Below, one piece after another: positions 36,421 to 48,600 of a DNA stretch of 64,000 nt (position 1 is the first letter of the stretch; the number at the start of each line of letters is the position of its first letter). The notes beneath the pieces are model-generated. The model ran no database searches. It was not told where the DNA came from and was given only the letters and a program-made list of their open reading frames with translations. Source of the DNA: Wuchereria bancrofti. Its lineage: Eukaryota; Nematoda; Chromadorea; Rhabditida; Onchocercidae. The stretch is from assembly GCA_005281725.1 (NCBI GenBank), contig SSBO01000008.1:806001-870000 (forward strand), given 5' to 3'. Made by a program: the position numbers and the translations under genes.

Positions 36421-38209
36421 TCAAAATTCTTCTTTGTTACCTTCACCGCGTTCTAATTCCGCATAATTCTGCACGACGAAGAACATAAAAATAACTGCTG
36501 TTATAATGAAAAGAAGAGTAAGACCGATTTTTCCATACCTTCGCGATGCTTTTTGTTTATTCACCAAACTATTACATCTATTTCCATGTCCGTTATAGAA
36601 ATTTTCAAACGCTACTCCTGAATTGTAACGTGATGTTTGATTGTAGTGAGTTGCCGCCGAATTTGCATCCAGATGACGTCGTGCCATCAGGCCTTGTTTT
36701 GAATCATATCCAGCCGAATATGCATGGTCTTCTTTCCAACTAGGCAACAAAATACGTGAACTTTCTTCGCCACGTAAATCATCATCGGAACCATCGTTAA
36801 CTATCCCATTTCCCCAATTATCCTAAAATTATGTCTTTCTTGCACTTGCAATTCATGATTTTCGCATATTTGCAATTCAAATATGTCACAGCTTTAATTG
36901 TGCAACTTGACATAAGTTATTACCATCATTTTATCACTTCAGATCTGATATGCAGAATGAATCAATTTGGGATCACAAAATTTTCCGGTACCCAATCCAA
37001 GGCTCAGATCAAAATAGATCTATCTTATCACTATTAACCAAAAAAAAAACATTTCAAGAAACAGAAATCTTTTCTCAAATCAAAAGAAAAAAACCTTAAG
37101 AAAGTTACTCAACGTATATACTTACCCGCAAAGATGTAAAACGTGTTGTAGGTGTAGTACGGTAAGCTTCTGGTATTGTTTCAAACGAATAAGGCTTGGA
37201 TATTTTCGAAGGAGATGTAATATCCAGAGATGCGGATTCAGAAGTTACGCCTGCTTTTGATAGCAAACCGTGAGATTCTGGACCTGTGCTTACTTCCGAA
37301 TGAATTTCGAATTCGGGATCTACACGCGATTTTGGAGGGGTTGGGACAGCTGCTTGGACAACACGTGGTTTGGGTGATGACTGTATGAAATCGGAAAATA
37401 TGCGTGACTTTGCTGGAGAAATACCAGCAGTTTTCGGCAACGCACGAGATACCTTAGAATTTAACGGTATACTTTGAACCTTTGATAAACCAGTTACTTC
37501 TTGTACAGAAGAACGAGTAGCACGTCTTGGTGACCGCGATATTTGTGGACTGTGTGATATGTCCTTATGTTGTGGTGAAGATTTAAGACTGTCAGCTCCT
37601 ACAGCGTCCGATGCTAGTTTCTATAAAGTTTCTCAGTTATTTAAAATTATTTGTTTTAAGTAATATTAACGCCAAGAACTAATATATAACCAGTTAAATA
37701 CCATCAAAAAATCATTCAGCTTGATCGCCGCGTAATTTCGATATTTTTCAGTTATGGTGACGTTCAGTAGTAATCTTGTCTATCCTCTATCCTGGTCCTT
37801 GTCATTTACCCCGTACCTATGCACTGTAATTGATGGATTTAATTCTCCCCACTTCAAAAATTGCTATGCCAATAGTTATTAACGAGAAGGAAACGATCAG
37901 TTCGCTAGACGAAAAGAAAAGGAAAAATAGCCACAAAAATGCAGAAGTCGAGCAAATCTTAATAGTACTGTGCTCGATGGACAACCACAGTCTTGAACTA
38001 TCAAAGAACATAACAGAAAAATTTTCACTGGTTTAATAACGTACCTCAGGTGGTACCACGACATTCGATTCTGATCCACCTTCTAACAACCGCCGTAACT
38101 TATTTGCGTAGACGTTTCTAGTACTACCGACGACAGGGCCAGGATCACAACCATATGTCATAAGCTGGTCTCGGATCTCTTCATTGGTAAGCTGATCTAT
38201 ATCCATCAT
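36421..38209 (-). CDS. LEM-domain inner nuclear membrane protein, emerin-like, three exons
   Basis: Predicted nuclear-envelope protein that would bind BAF through its LEM domain and link chromatin to the lamina. Exons are 38206(or 38209)-38045, 37620-37126 and 36822-36421, giving about 352 residues. Residues 1-45 form the LEM domain: MDIDQLTNEEIRDQL, then DPGPVVGSTRNVYANKLRRLL. The middle exon is Ser/Pro-rich, with at least eight S/T-P sites (for example HSPQ, RSPRR, SSPKP, TPPKS, TSPSK) that could be mitotic kinase targets. Near the C-terminus is one hydrophobic span (IGLTLLFIITAVIFMFFVV) with about 17 acidic residues after it, the tail-anchored layout of emerin. LEM-2/MAN1 proteins have two spans. 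It is much longer than C. elegans EMR-1 (about 166 residues), mainly through the Ser/Pro region. Two adjacent in-frame ATGs exist; either may start it. Confidence 0.85.
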
Positions 38210-38231
38210 TTTGATCGAAAAGAACTTGATC

Positions 38232-38233
38232 CT
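38232..38233 (-). promoter_or_regulatory. Probable trans-splice acceptor for LEM-domain gene
   Basis: On the minus strand, ttttttgaacag lies about 22 bases upstream of the first ATG and has no upstream coding exon to join. Confidence 0.5.
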
Positions 38234-38874
38234 GTTCAAAAAATAAAATATACAAAAATGATATAAACCAAAACCAAAATATATTAAAAACAGTGAAGTA
38301 AAGAGAAGTGGAAAGAAGGAAAGGAAAAACAGGAGGATAAGTACAAAGATGAAGTATATCACTTATGTTTCATTCATATATTATTTCAGTTTAACCACTA
38401 AAAAATTTGAGATTTTCAAAGAAATATTGTGACCAAGGATATGGCGATTAACAAACATGGAAGTTAAGTCCAGAGAGCAAATAAACATAGTGCAAATGTT
38501 CACAGCACAAATAGCGCAGTGGTTACTTAAATCTCAAATTATTCTTTTAGCATTTAAAGCAAAATTTAAAAGTCTTAAAGTGAATAAGCTAACAGTGAAT
38601 AAACATCTAGCCAGTATGTATCACACGACAGCATGTAAGAATGAGATCAGTCATGCATATATGCATGTTGTAATACATGCTGCACAACTACGACTCATCG
38701 ACAATTCCCAATTATTACACAAACCAACAAACAGCCACATACTGGCCTTATTTCGAGAGTAACATTCCGGATCCCGGATCCGGTAAAAGAGGGAACCAGA
38801 AAGCACCTCCCTCCCCACATGCATCCATCAAGTCCCACTTTAATAATTGAAGCTGATTGTTTTAAGCTCTACAG

Positions 38875-38973
38875 GATATCGCGCCGTAAGACACAATGCG
38901 GCTCGGGCCGAGTATTTTGCGGCTCTGTACCGTCCGGATCTGATTGAGATATTTAAGAAAGCGGTTGGGTTTT
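38875..38973 (+). other. Unassigned GC-rich exon-like segment
   Basis: It follows a good acceptor (gctctacag) and reads YRAVRHNAARAEYFAALYR, then PDLIEIFKKAVGF and a stop. Composition is clearly more GC-rich than the surroundings. No upstream exon was found and I do not recognise a family. The opposite strand is also open, so it could be a promoter-associated GC patch rather than coding sequence. Confidence 0.25.
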
Positions 38974-39846
38974 GACTGTAACTGAGGGCAGAGCCTTCGA
39001 ATAAATTTGGGATTTAATTTGGAAAGTTGGATCAAGGTTTGGGATAGAAATGTGTTGCAATTTATTATTGGATGTGTTGATATATTTCTATTAAAGACAG
39101 ATTATAAGAGTAAGACTTCAAAAACTTAACGTCAGTGAGCATAAAGTAATTTTCTACTCGATATTGCTTATAAACCCAATAATTGATTGGTGAATAATTA
39201 GCCAAATTTAAGAATAATCCATCATTGTATGAAATTTATCTCTCTTCCGAACTAGTTAGTTCGTCGACTTATCGCCATATTCTTATCATATTCTGGTCAT
39301 AATTGACATATCCTTGTTTCTGGTATGGTTGATTCATTGTTGTCATGGATTTAATTGGTTAGTATAGCTGATATAATCTACTCTTATATAAGCTCTATTC
39401 AGAATTAATCGAAATTTGTTGGCTGAAAAAGAAAATAGTTTTCAACTAAAAGTGAAACCTCTTAGTTTTTTAATAAGGTATGACTAATATTTTGCGAAGT
39501 CAGCTCACAGGAAAGGTGATGATGGAAGACAAATGAAACAGGTTTTCAGAAACTTTTTGAGTTGATTTCCAGAGATGATTTGAAGTTTATGCAGTTCATG
39601 TAAAACTCGAAATTAGTAAAGTGACTGTTAATAAATCGATAATATGATCACGTATTAGTAATGTATTGGTTTTGTATTGTCATGTTGTCATTAATAAACT
39701 GCTTGCGGATAACTTATAATTTCTAATACCGGCAATAACTTGGTGGTGTAATTGGTAAGAATAGGTGACTTAGCTATCAAATACCAAATATTTAAATTTC
39801 TGGCTTTATCTTCGACTGTTAAATTGACCGTTAAACTAATAAGTTA

Positions 39847-40293
39847 GTGTTGTGTCCGACAAGATTATATGTATATGTAAATAAACAGCATGTTTATTTA
39901 TACCAAATAATATTTACATCAATGTTTGGTAATAGATTACATTAATTAATTAACATGTTATTGCAATTTATATTAATATGCATATTTTTCTTTTTCCTTC
40001 TTGATGGTATTGTTTTATGGATATGTTCTGCTTATATAGGAGCAAAATAATATATTAGTAGTAAAGTAATATAATACAGTGGGTAAAGAAATTCGTCGCT
40101 TTGGAAGGTTAGGATTTTATTCGCTAAATATCCTGACGTTTTATTTTGGTAATAAAGGTTGTTGTTGTGTCTGACAACAAGTTTTTGTGTGCATATAAAT
40201 AAATAATGTGTTTATTTACTATTTGTATGTGCCGAAATAACACGTTTCATCAATAATTAGTAATTCAGACTACATTGATCAATTAATGTGTAG
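39847..40293. repeat. Duplicated ~115-130-bp direct repeat
   Basis: Copies at 39847-39957 and 40161-40293 share gttgtgtc-gacaa, gt--atataaataaa, atgtttattta and attacattgat-aattaa. They lie upstream of the zinc-finger gene. Confidence 0.7.
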
Positions 40294-40452
40294 AGTTACT
40301 TGATCCTTTTATTATGATGAATTTCCTTAATGAGAAGGAAAGGAGGAAGTGGTTTATGACTGACCACAATTGGAAATTCCATGTTTTTATGATGATTTAC
40401 CATAGATTGAATAACTAAATTTACTTTATTAATATTTTTTTTTTTCAATTTA

Positions 40453-40454
40453 AG
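40453..40454 (+). promoter_or_regulatory. Probable splice acceptor abutting the zinc-finger gene start
   Basis: A ~13-base T run then caatttaag directly precedes the ATG at 40455. It is either a trans-splice site or the acceptor of a 5' UTR intron. Confidence 0.45.
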
Positions 40455-43400
40455 ATGTTGGAAGATGCAAATGAGCCATGTGAAATGACTCATTCACATG
40501 TGGAAGACGATGTGTGCTTTGATTTAATCTTGGGAAGGCCATCACTAGAACATGATTACTTATCCACCAATGACCCGATGCTTACCAGTTCACTGGCAAA
40601 AGCTTTTGATGCTGACGCACGGCTTACTGCTATCATCGATGATGTCGCCACTGCTGATTTATCGCAGTTCGGTGTTGGACCGAATGATGTGAGTTTGTTC
40701 TGTTCCGTAAAATTCCTGGATAGAATTTAGGGTTTTTTGAAATAAAGTTCTACATTTGGAACAGTGTGGATCAGTTTGGATCGCGAACTGGTTTTAGTAG
40801 ATGAAGTCTTGGAATTTTTTTGCAGATTATTGAATTATTAGGAGTCGAAGTACGTAAGGAGGATCTATTCTGCCAGTGCTTTTGGATGATTAACATTGTT
40901 GACTTTTTTCGGTAACTATCAGGAGAATGCTATATTAATTAGTCGGACCCAATTAGTATGATTGTAATTCATGTAAAAGTGAAATTGTTGTAGCGATATC
41001 GAAATAGTTATAATTAATATTGGATTAATGAAATTATAGGCTGGGAATAAACTGAAACTGATAAAACCAAGTTTGAAATTTGGAAAAACTAGAGTTATTT
41101 ATTCCTATGTTCAGCCTAAAACAGTTCCATTTAAAGTTGGAAATGTTGCAAACATTGGAAAATAATTTAGGGTTCTCCAAGTTTAGCACCGTTGAACAGC
41201 AGTATTATTCAACAAAAATGGCTATCGATGACGCCATCTTGCAGGAAAAAAGCTACTGTATGTTGATTAAAATATTGTCCAGAATTAAGATTTTTTCCAT
41301 TAAAATGTTATCCATAATTAAGATTTTTTCCATTAATTTTTTCCACTTTTCCATGATATATTTTATGTGCTTGGACATTTCAAAGTGTGAAATGAAATTT
41401 AACATCATTTAAGTTTTACTTTTTTTATCAAAAGCTAATTAATTTAGCTAACGCAATATATCGCGGAAAAATATCAAAACTACTCCTTAATCCGACAAAT
41501 TGCTCTCTAATTATGAAAATCTTCATAATTTAAAATTTTCATTCTTCTATTTAGATAGTTACTTGTGAATATTGTGGCATTGTTCTTAAGCATCCTTCGA
41601 AAATTGAAGCGCACCGGCGGACACATACTGGCGAAAAGCCATTTCAATGTCAGATTTGTGGTTCAAGGTCTATGTCTCCCTTTTTGGACTTCTTGAAATA
41701 GATATATGCTTCTTGAAGTATATGTATATATTTCTTTATCTTTTTCGACAGTTTCATTTTTTTTTTTTTTTGAAAGATGTAGATTTCTGTTATTTTCGCA
41801 GGTTTACACAGCGTACACCGATGCGAATGCATGTACGACGTCATATGGGCCTAATGCCTTATGTATGTTCATGGGGATGTGGTAAACGTTTCGTTTCAAA
41901 TGCACTAAAGAATGCGCATGAACTGAAAAGTCATATGGGAGCCAAAAGGTTTAATGTGAATTTGTAAAATAATATTGGATTTGTTTCGAACTCAAAGTAA
42001 TTATCTATGGCATGAATGGATTCAACGAATAAAATAAAAAAGTTTATCAGTTAATATATCTGGTTGTAGTTGAATTGCTATTTTGGCTAAATGAAAATTT
42101 GGTTTTAGACGTGGGCCACCTCGGCCTCATCTTAAGCCACCAAGATGTTCTATGCCGATGAATGTAATTGAAAAAACTGATAATAATGAAGGGGTTGCTA
42201 ACGTTTCTGGTTGTCATGCACTTTCGAATGAACAAATATCACTGAACCCGGATATTGAGAATAGACAACTGAATGAGGTATAACAGATGAATATTTTTTT
42301 CTTTTAAGGAAAGTTTTTTTCTGGGATATATGATGATATATTAAAATATTTTATTAAAATCTACCTGGTGAATTCTTAAACTTTTAACTATTTGAAAAAT
42401 TTTTAATTCAGTTTAATCTCTTTTAGTTACTGATTAGAATTTCTGAAAATTTTTGATTAATTTTCTTGCCTATACGGAAATTTAATTTTCCTAATATTGT
42501 AGATAGTCGACAAAGTTGTTATTTCGAATTCTTTCCCAGCCGAACAAAAAATTAAAACACACCGAAAAAGAGCACTGATTGCTCGATGTCAAGAATGTGG
42601 TTTGCTTCTGAAACATCCTTCCAAAATTCAAGCACACATGCGAACACATACCGGTGAACGCCCATTCGAATGTGCTTTATGTGGGATGCGATTTGCAACT
42701 GCTAATCCATTGAGGGTACACTTTCGTCGTGCACATACAGGCTAGCTTTTTCTCTTCCTTTCTTAAAAGGGAAAATCTCTTTTTACCGTTAATTCGTGGT
42801 TAGTCTTCAGCGTTGACCGTGTTGTAGTTGTTTGGTTAGTATATGCGATACTATGACAAGTTAGTATTATGTCATTTTACAAATGGCAGTAAAGCTTTGT
42901 ATAATTCAGGCCATATGTTCATATCCGTAACATGATTTACTTGTTAAAGTGCAGTTTCTTTTTGCAGTTATCCCTTGATTTGAAGGAGTTACAAAGAAAC
43001 AGGGTCCAATTTCATGAAAAAAAAAACATGAAATTATTTTGAACTGTTACTTATCACTATACTGAAAGGTGAATATGTAAGATATATCATTTAGTGCTGA
43101 TAGATGTTGGATTTTTTGATGTAACAAATTTGATGAGATTATGTTGAAACAAATAAAATTTCAGTTTGTTGTCCATATGAAAGTAATTTTAGGTGAGAAG
43201 CCATTTGAATGCACATGGGAGTGTGGACGACGTTTTGTTTCAGTATCAGCCCGTAATGAACATGAACGAATCGTACACGCAGGTATCAAAAGGTACAGAT
43301 GCTTCGGAGGTTTTATTGTTCGTAAAGGTCGAGGAAGGGATACAAGGGCGTTAAGGCGTTAAAGTTGCTTCTCTTGACTTAGCTAAAAGACATCACTTTT

Positions 43401-44896
43401 TCAGATATCGTTGTTCAATCAATAATTGTCACCGGTTGTTTACACGACGTCGTTATTTGATAATGCATCAAGCAAAAGAGCACAAGGATGTTACGCAACA
43501 AGCTGATAACGCTATCCAGTCTGTCTTAGACATGGTAAAACAGGACAGAGAAGAAACCAGGAGGAACACAATGTGGTCTTCTGAAATGTGAGCTTTAGAA
43601 GTGAATTATGTTAAGTTGTGAGGCTGTAAATTCCGGAAAAACAAGTATTTTAAAGTTTTAAAATTCTTGTATCAAGTTTCGGATTTCCGAATTTTATTTT
43701 CATTAGCGGTTGAACAGCAAATGCAAAGAGGAATTTTTTGAATCCTTCTCGATTTCTTCGTACTTTGTATAGCCAGCTAACTCATCTGCATTATTTGTTT
43801 TGCTGATCTGTTAAAGGAAATTCATGTTGCAGACCAGATAACGGTAGTACAGAGAAAATTTGGATCGAAGAGAGAGTTTTAACTGGGGAACAGGTTTGTT
43901 GTCATTACTTTCATTCCATCTTTTTATAGAAATTAAGGTTTTTTTTAATACATTTACATAATTATTGAGCAAATTTCCTTCCTCCTAACAGCGGTTAACG
44001 GATTAAACGATTCTCCGGAGAGCTTGTTCGTATGCAAACTGTACACTACAAACAGAAATGTACTGTATTGAACATTCGCATGGTTCTGATATTTAATTTC
44101 ATTAGGTTGAAGAACAGTATCTTAATATCGATGATCAAAATGGCAGTGCTTTGCTTGAATGTGCCAGTGTTACAGTTGCAAAAGGAGAGGAAAATGATTT
44201 GTTAAATGATGAAAGCTGTCGACAGGTTGTTTCATTGTCTTCATTTCATCCATACTGAATTTTGATGTCGAACAAAAAGGGGACATATTTAAAGATCATT
44301 GTGACGCAGTCTTGGAGAAAATAAAATCCAGTCGTTTAAATATAGCTTTATGATATACATTTCTTAGAAGAGGAGGACATGGATGTACAAGATGTTATGT
44401 TATTTTAACAATCGTATCTTATTTTAACAATCGGTTAGACAATCGACCCAAAAGATCCATAGGACTGTGGAAATGAGAAGTGCTATTTTGTCTGTTTAAA
44501 ATGTAATCCACTGATCCAATTCTTCTGGAAGAATCGTAAGAATCATATGCAACTGCTTTTCTCTTCCCACATTTCCGTTTTTCGAAAATGTTTGTCATTT
44601 ATTTCAAGGTGATAATTGATGAAACAGATGAGGATGTTGCGCTGGAAAGGAATTATTTTGTGGAAGCAAATGAAGTATATTATCGTGATGGAATTCGGTT
44701 AGAGTATGGCGAACAGCACCAACAACTGTCTGATGATCGTCAATTTGCAAATGAGAGAGAGTCGTCTATCGTTTCTCCTGATATATGTGTAAGAGCGATA
44801 GATAGGAATGCTTATTCAGTTTGCGAGGAAAGTACCACAGTTTTGCCTAAATATGGTCGAGTTCGAATTATTAAACCAGTGACGAAAATATGTTGA
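40455..44896 (+). CDS. C2H2 zinc-finger protein with duplicated three-finger unit
   Basis: Probable DNA-binding nuclear protein; targets unknown and I do not recognise a named orthologue. Proposed exons are 40455-40688, 40826-40849, 41040-41093, 41171-41257, 41555-41667, 41802-41948, 42109-42277, 42503-42740, 43193-43292, 43405-43587, 43833-43893, 44106-44225 and 44609-44896. Phases agree throughout and give about 605 residues. Exons 2-4 are inferred from splice sites and phase; exon 3 is the weakest. Seven fingers are visible: CEYCG, CQICG and CSWGCG types, an acidic/Ser-rich linker, then CQECG, CALCG, CTWECG and CSINNC types. Fingers 1-3 and 4-6 are clear paralogues (LKHPSKI-AH-RTHTGE-PF; RFVS--A-N-HE). 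The intron after exon 8 begins with GC, and splicing there rebuilds the TGEKPFEC linker. The N-terminus is acidic, as is the C-terminal part. Confidence 0.85.
40826..40849 (+). CDS. 24-nt microexon of the zinc-finger gene
   Basis: tttttttgcag precedes ATT ATT GAA TTA TTA GGA GTC GAA, and gtacgtaag follows. It is phase 0 on both sides and encodes IIELLGVE, so it could be included or skipped without changing frame. Confidence 0.6.
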
Positions 44897-45603
44897 GGAT
44901 TACAACACTAAATCTAAATCGTTATTTTTTTAAACGGCAGTTGATTTTTTGTTGTAAGTATTTGCATTTTAATTGACTTTATACTCTAAATAAGCAAGTA
45001 ATGGCTCACTGAATGTAACGAATTCAGAAGGAAAGTTCTGTTGGGTTTTTTTCTTGAATATTAAGTTTTGGTGCTATGTTCGTTAGAACTGTGGGTTGTT
45101 TCTTTGATTCCTACTGTATTTTATGTATAGGAATATTTGATATTTAAGATTTTATGTTGTAGGTTTAATAACGGTGAACTGTACTGCTTTTGAGGAATGG
45201 TTACGTAAGCCAATTCCAGTAAAATATTCAACTTAATATATTCATTTTGCTTGCCTTACCAATTGTCTTTGAAATCTGCAGCAGCAAATATCTTTCATAA
45301 AGTTAAGTGATTTGCAATGCTAACAAATAATGATGTGTTAGGTTACGCAAAAATCACGAACTTAAAATTTCAGATGGTTTTTGCAAGGTTGAGATGTGGA
45401 AATAAGTGTAATTCAGATTATGCATATTATTTCTACCTGGAAGGAATCTTTGTGAAGTTTCAGCTGACTGCAAGAATTTTTGCCTGTACAATGCATACCA
45501 AGAAAGCATCTTTAATATATGACTCGAAAAAAAGGAATTCAGCTTTCCTTTATCGGTATATCATAGAAAGGAGCGGGGATTCAATATATCATTCACGAAA
45601 AGT
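44897..45603. other. Convergent 3' ends, zinc-finger and K2P-like genes
   Basis: About 700 bases containing the 3' UTRs of two genes that point towards each other. The + strand open frame at 45317-45619 shows no family features. No clear AATAAA was assigned to either gene. Confidence 0.5.
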
Positions 45604-48600
45604 TCATGAAAATAAATGATTTCGGGACAAAGCTCGATGCACTGTATCATCTACATCAAGCTCATCAGCAAATCGCAGTGCTTCGAAGCTTTGTGGTGTG
45701 AATGCGATTGTGTCACGTCGTTTTTTTTGGTTGCAAAAATCAAAGCAGAGTGGATTGTATCGCACTTCACTCAAAATCTGCAGCAAATATTTTCCGCATT
45801 ATGAGTTCACTTATTCGTTTACCAAACTTACATTTTTTTTGGGAGAGACATTTTTTCAGTGGATGAGACGTTATCTTCACAACAGTGCTGTCCTGAAGAT
45901 AATACGCAAATATCTAATGTCACTTTTGCGACTTGATTAAAGTTATGATTTGGAAGAGATGTACTTTAGTCTACTCGACAATTAAGTCTGCTAGTCATTG
46001 CCCAACATTCGTCGATAACATTCCATAAATGCAAAACCAAAAAGAAGAAGGAAAAGTACAAACCCCCATAATATCTTCCGAAGTTATATTGTCTTTCTCG
46101 GGATGTAATTCGCGGATTGCAATAATAATTTTCAACATTTCGGTAAGTTCTATCTTAAAAACTAAGTGATACTCAATATGATAACCTCAGACTGAAGTTC
46201 TAAGTTGGCAACAAACTGGCTGCCAAATCGTAGTTCTAAATTGTTGATTTCATGCAATTTGGCGCTAATTTTTTGTTATCGATAAAAGAGCAGATTCTTT
46301 CCCTTCAGATTTACAGCTTAAAGATGTATCTGTTTGACCTAAATCTGTAACAATAATTGCTAAAAATTGCTTACACCACTTTGTTTTTCCTTCGACATTT
46401 GTTGTCTACGCCAGGAAATTTTTCGGCCAAAATAATGAATTTTCATGAAAACAGCTCTCAGTTCTGAAGCTGCCAAATTACCGCACATGGATAATACCGC
46501 CAGACCTAAAATAATCAGCTTTCATGTTTTCCTCTCGTCCAGTCCGGAATTCCTGTGTCGTTCTAGTATTTGCTCAGTTATGATGTTGGATTTTCAATAG
46601 TTTGTCCAGATAATTCACTAGGTCCCAACTTTAGAAAATAATTTTATCTGGAAGATAACACAAATTATTTCAGATAAACAGAGCTGTGGTGACTGCTGTC
46701 ACATCTGGGACGTCTTATTATTTAAAATCTGGAATCGAGATTTAGATATATGAGAATTCTTGTTTATAAACCCTCAACGTTAAATGCCTGTCTGGGATAA
46801 TTATAAAAAGGGTAACAATTATAAAAGGAACAAATCTTATTTATATATAGTAGGCAGCAAAACATTGGTTAACAGATATTAGCATCAATTTCTATTAAGC
46901 TGAAAAAGAAAAAAGCTTTATTTACCAAATGTGACGAAGATCAAGATGTAGAAAAATGTCAAAATGTTATTCAGATCGTTAGGCATTTCAGCCATTGTTA
47001 AATTGGCTACTAAATTGAATGTAACGAAAAATGCTTCTAAGAAACTTTTCTGACCACCTGAAAAAGGGTAAAAATTATGAGCAATTCCGAAGCCATAGCT
47101 TTGTCAATAATGAAAAACATCTCAGTCAATTTTAACAACACTGGAGACGTATCCGTTGTGTTATTATTCGGATCCGAATCCTAATATATTCGAAATTGTA
47201 TTAAGTACATAAATTGACACCTAAAGCTTATTTCGTGCACATATTTTACATTTAAATACTCTCTAGCAGCAGTTATGTGTAATTGTATGCAATTAATTTA
47301 ATAGCAATATTTAACAAATATTTGATGACATTGTCTTACCAGCGGCAGTATAGCACACTCCGCCAAGCATGCAAAAGACAAGTAAGATAGACGCATTGAC
47401 GGATAACGGTAAACGGTTTACTTCAGCGTTACCTTCCTTTATTGTCACCATCATTTCTTTACCTTTTCTCTTCCGTTTCCTGTATTAGGTATTACGGTTA
47501 GCTGATAGTTCCAGAAAACTTTGAAACTAGCAACGCTGTTGCTATCAGTGCTGATAGAATTATGAAAGTTTTAGGTTACGATAAACCAATTATTTGGAAT
47601 TCTTCTCTTAGCTATAGCATTGGCTTTCCCCTCATGCTCAAATAGCAAAATTGTTTGAAATTATGAATTTCAATAACCGAATTTTGGATACATGAGGAAT
47701 ACCCTTCGTTTCCATTAGTTCCATAATAAGTTGCTTCTTCTCCGAACAACCGCATGCTTTTGCAATTTTATGCTTCATCACGCAATACTGCAATATTTCA
47801 AATGGCACTCTTAATCTTATTTTTGAACAAAAAAAGAATGACAATTATCATGTCAAGCAATAAGAAAAAAGAAGAATAATTTTGAATTTGAATTTTTTGA
47901 ATTGCTGTTTTTGAAGGGAGGAACTTTTTCAAAAATATGTCATTCCAAAGCAGTAAATATTGTTTATTTTAATAATAATTCGAAATTTGCATGGATGACA
48001 TTACTTTTCGATAAAGTCGTAGGACGATATCGGATAAGAAACGTCCGATATCAACCGCTGCCAGTACCATCAATGGAATGCCCACTAATCCATAAACTAT
48101 AGCAATAAACTGTCCAAACTTTGTCATCGGTACTGCTGATAAATAACCCGTTGTTGTCTGAAATATAAATATTATCCACTTAAAATATAGCTATTTGGTA
48201 CATGCTTTTGGATGCAATTAAAAATGAAATATGAAATGAAATTTCAAGCATATACCAAAATCGACAAAGCATATAAAATTGATGGTACTGCTGTCCATTT
48301 TGGTAAAACCAATTCTTCTAGTTGATTAACATCGGGATTAAGCAGGAAGTCGCGTGCTTCCATAAAGGATGATAACCTGCTAACAAAAGTGTTTTTTTTT
48401 GGTAAACAATTAACAAACTAGAAAGTATGGAAAAAGGAAGAAAGGAAAGAGAGAGAGAGAGATAAAAGAAAAAAGAAAATGATGAATTGTCTGAATAAAT
48501 CTTTAGGAAGGAAAGAAGTGATATGATTCTTTCGAATTATCATTTGTAGTTTTTTTACTTGATTTTAGAAATGTTTCGAGAGAATGGATTGAATACGTTT

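Larger units (their letters stand above)
38234..40452. other. Divergent intergenic region between LEM and zinc-finger genes
   Basis: It should hold the promoters of both flanking genes, which point away from each other. A GC-rich, exon-like segment (38875-38973) and a duplicated ~115-bp repeat (39847-39957 and 40161-40293) lie here. The open frame at 38457-38762 has no features of a real protein. Confidence 0.55.

Noticed and set aside
38457..38762. 101-codon + strand open frame upstream of the zinc-finger gene
   Set aside because: AT-driven composition, no domain, no conserved-looking blocks and no splice context. Probably chance.
43293..43362. Read-through of the finger 6 exon giving KRYRCFGG
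   Set aside because: The intron start happens to encode residues like those after splicing (KRYRCS). The spliced form rebuilds a full seventh finger (CSINNC...H....H), so the read-through is coincidental.
45317..45619. 100-codon + strand frame after the zinc-finger gene
   Set aside because: Overlaps the last exon of the antisense K2P-like gene and has no domain or splice support.
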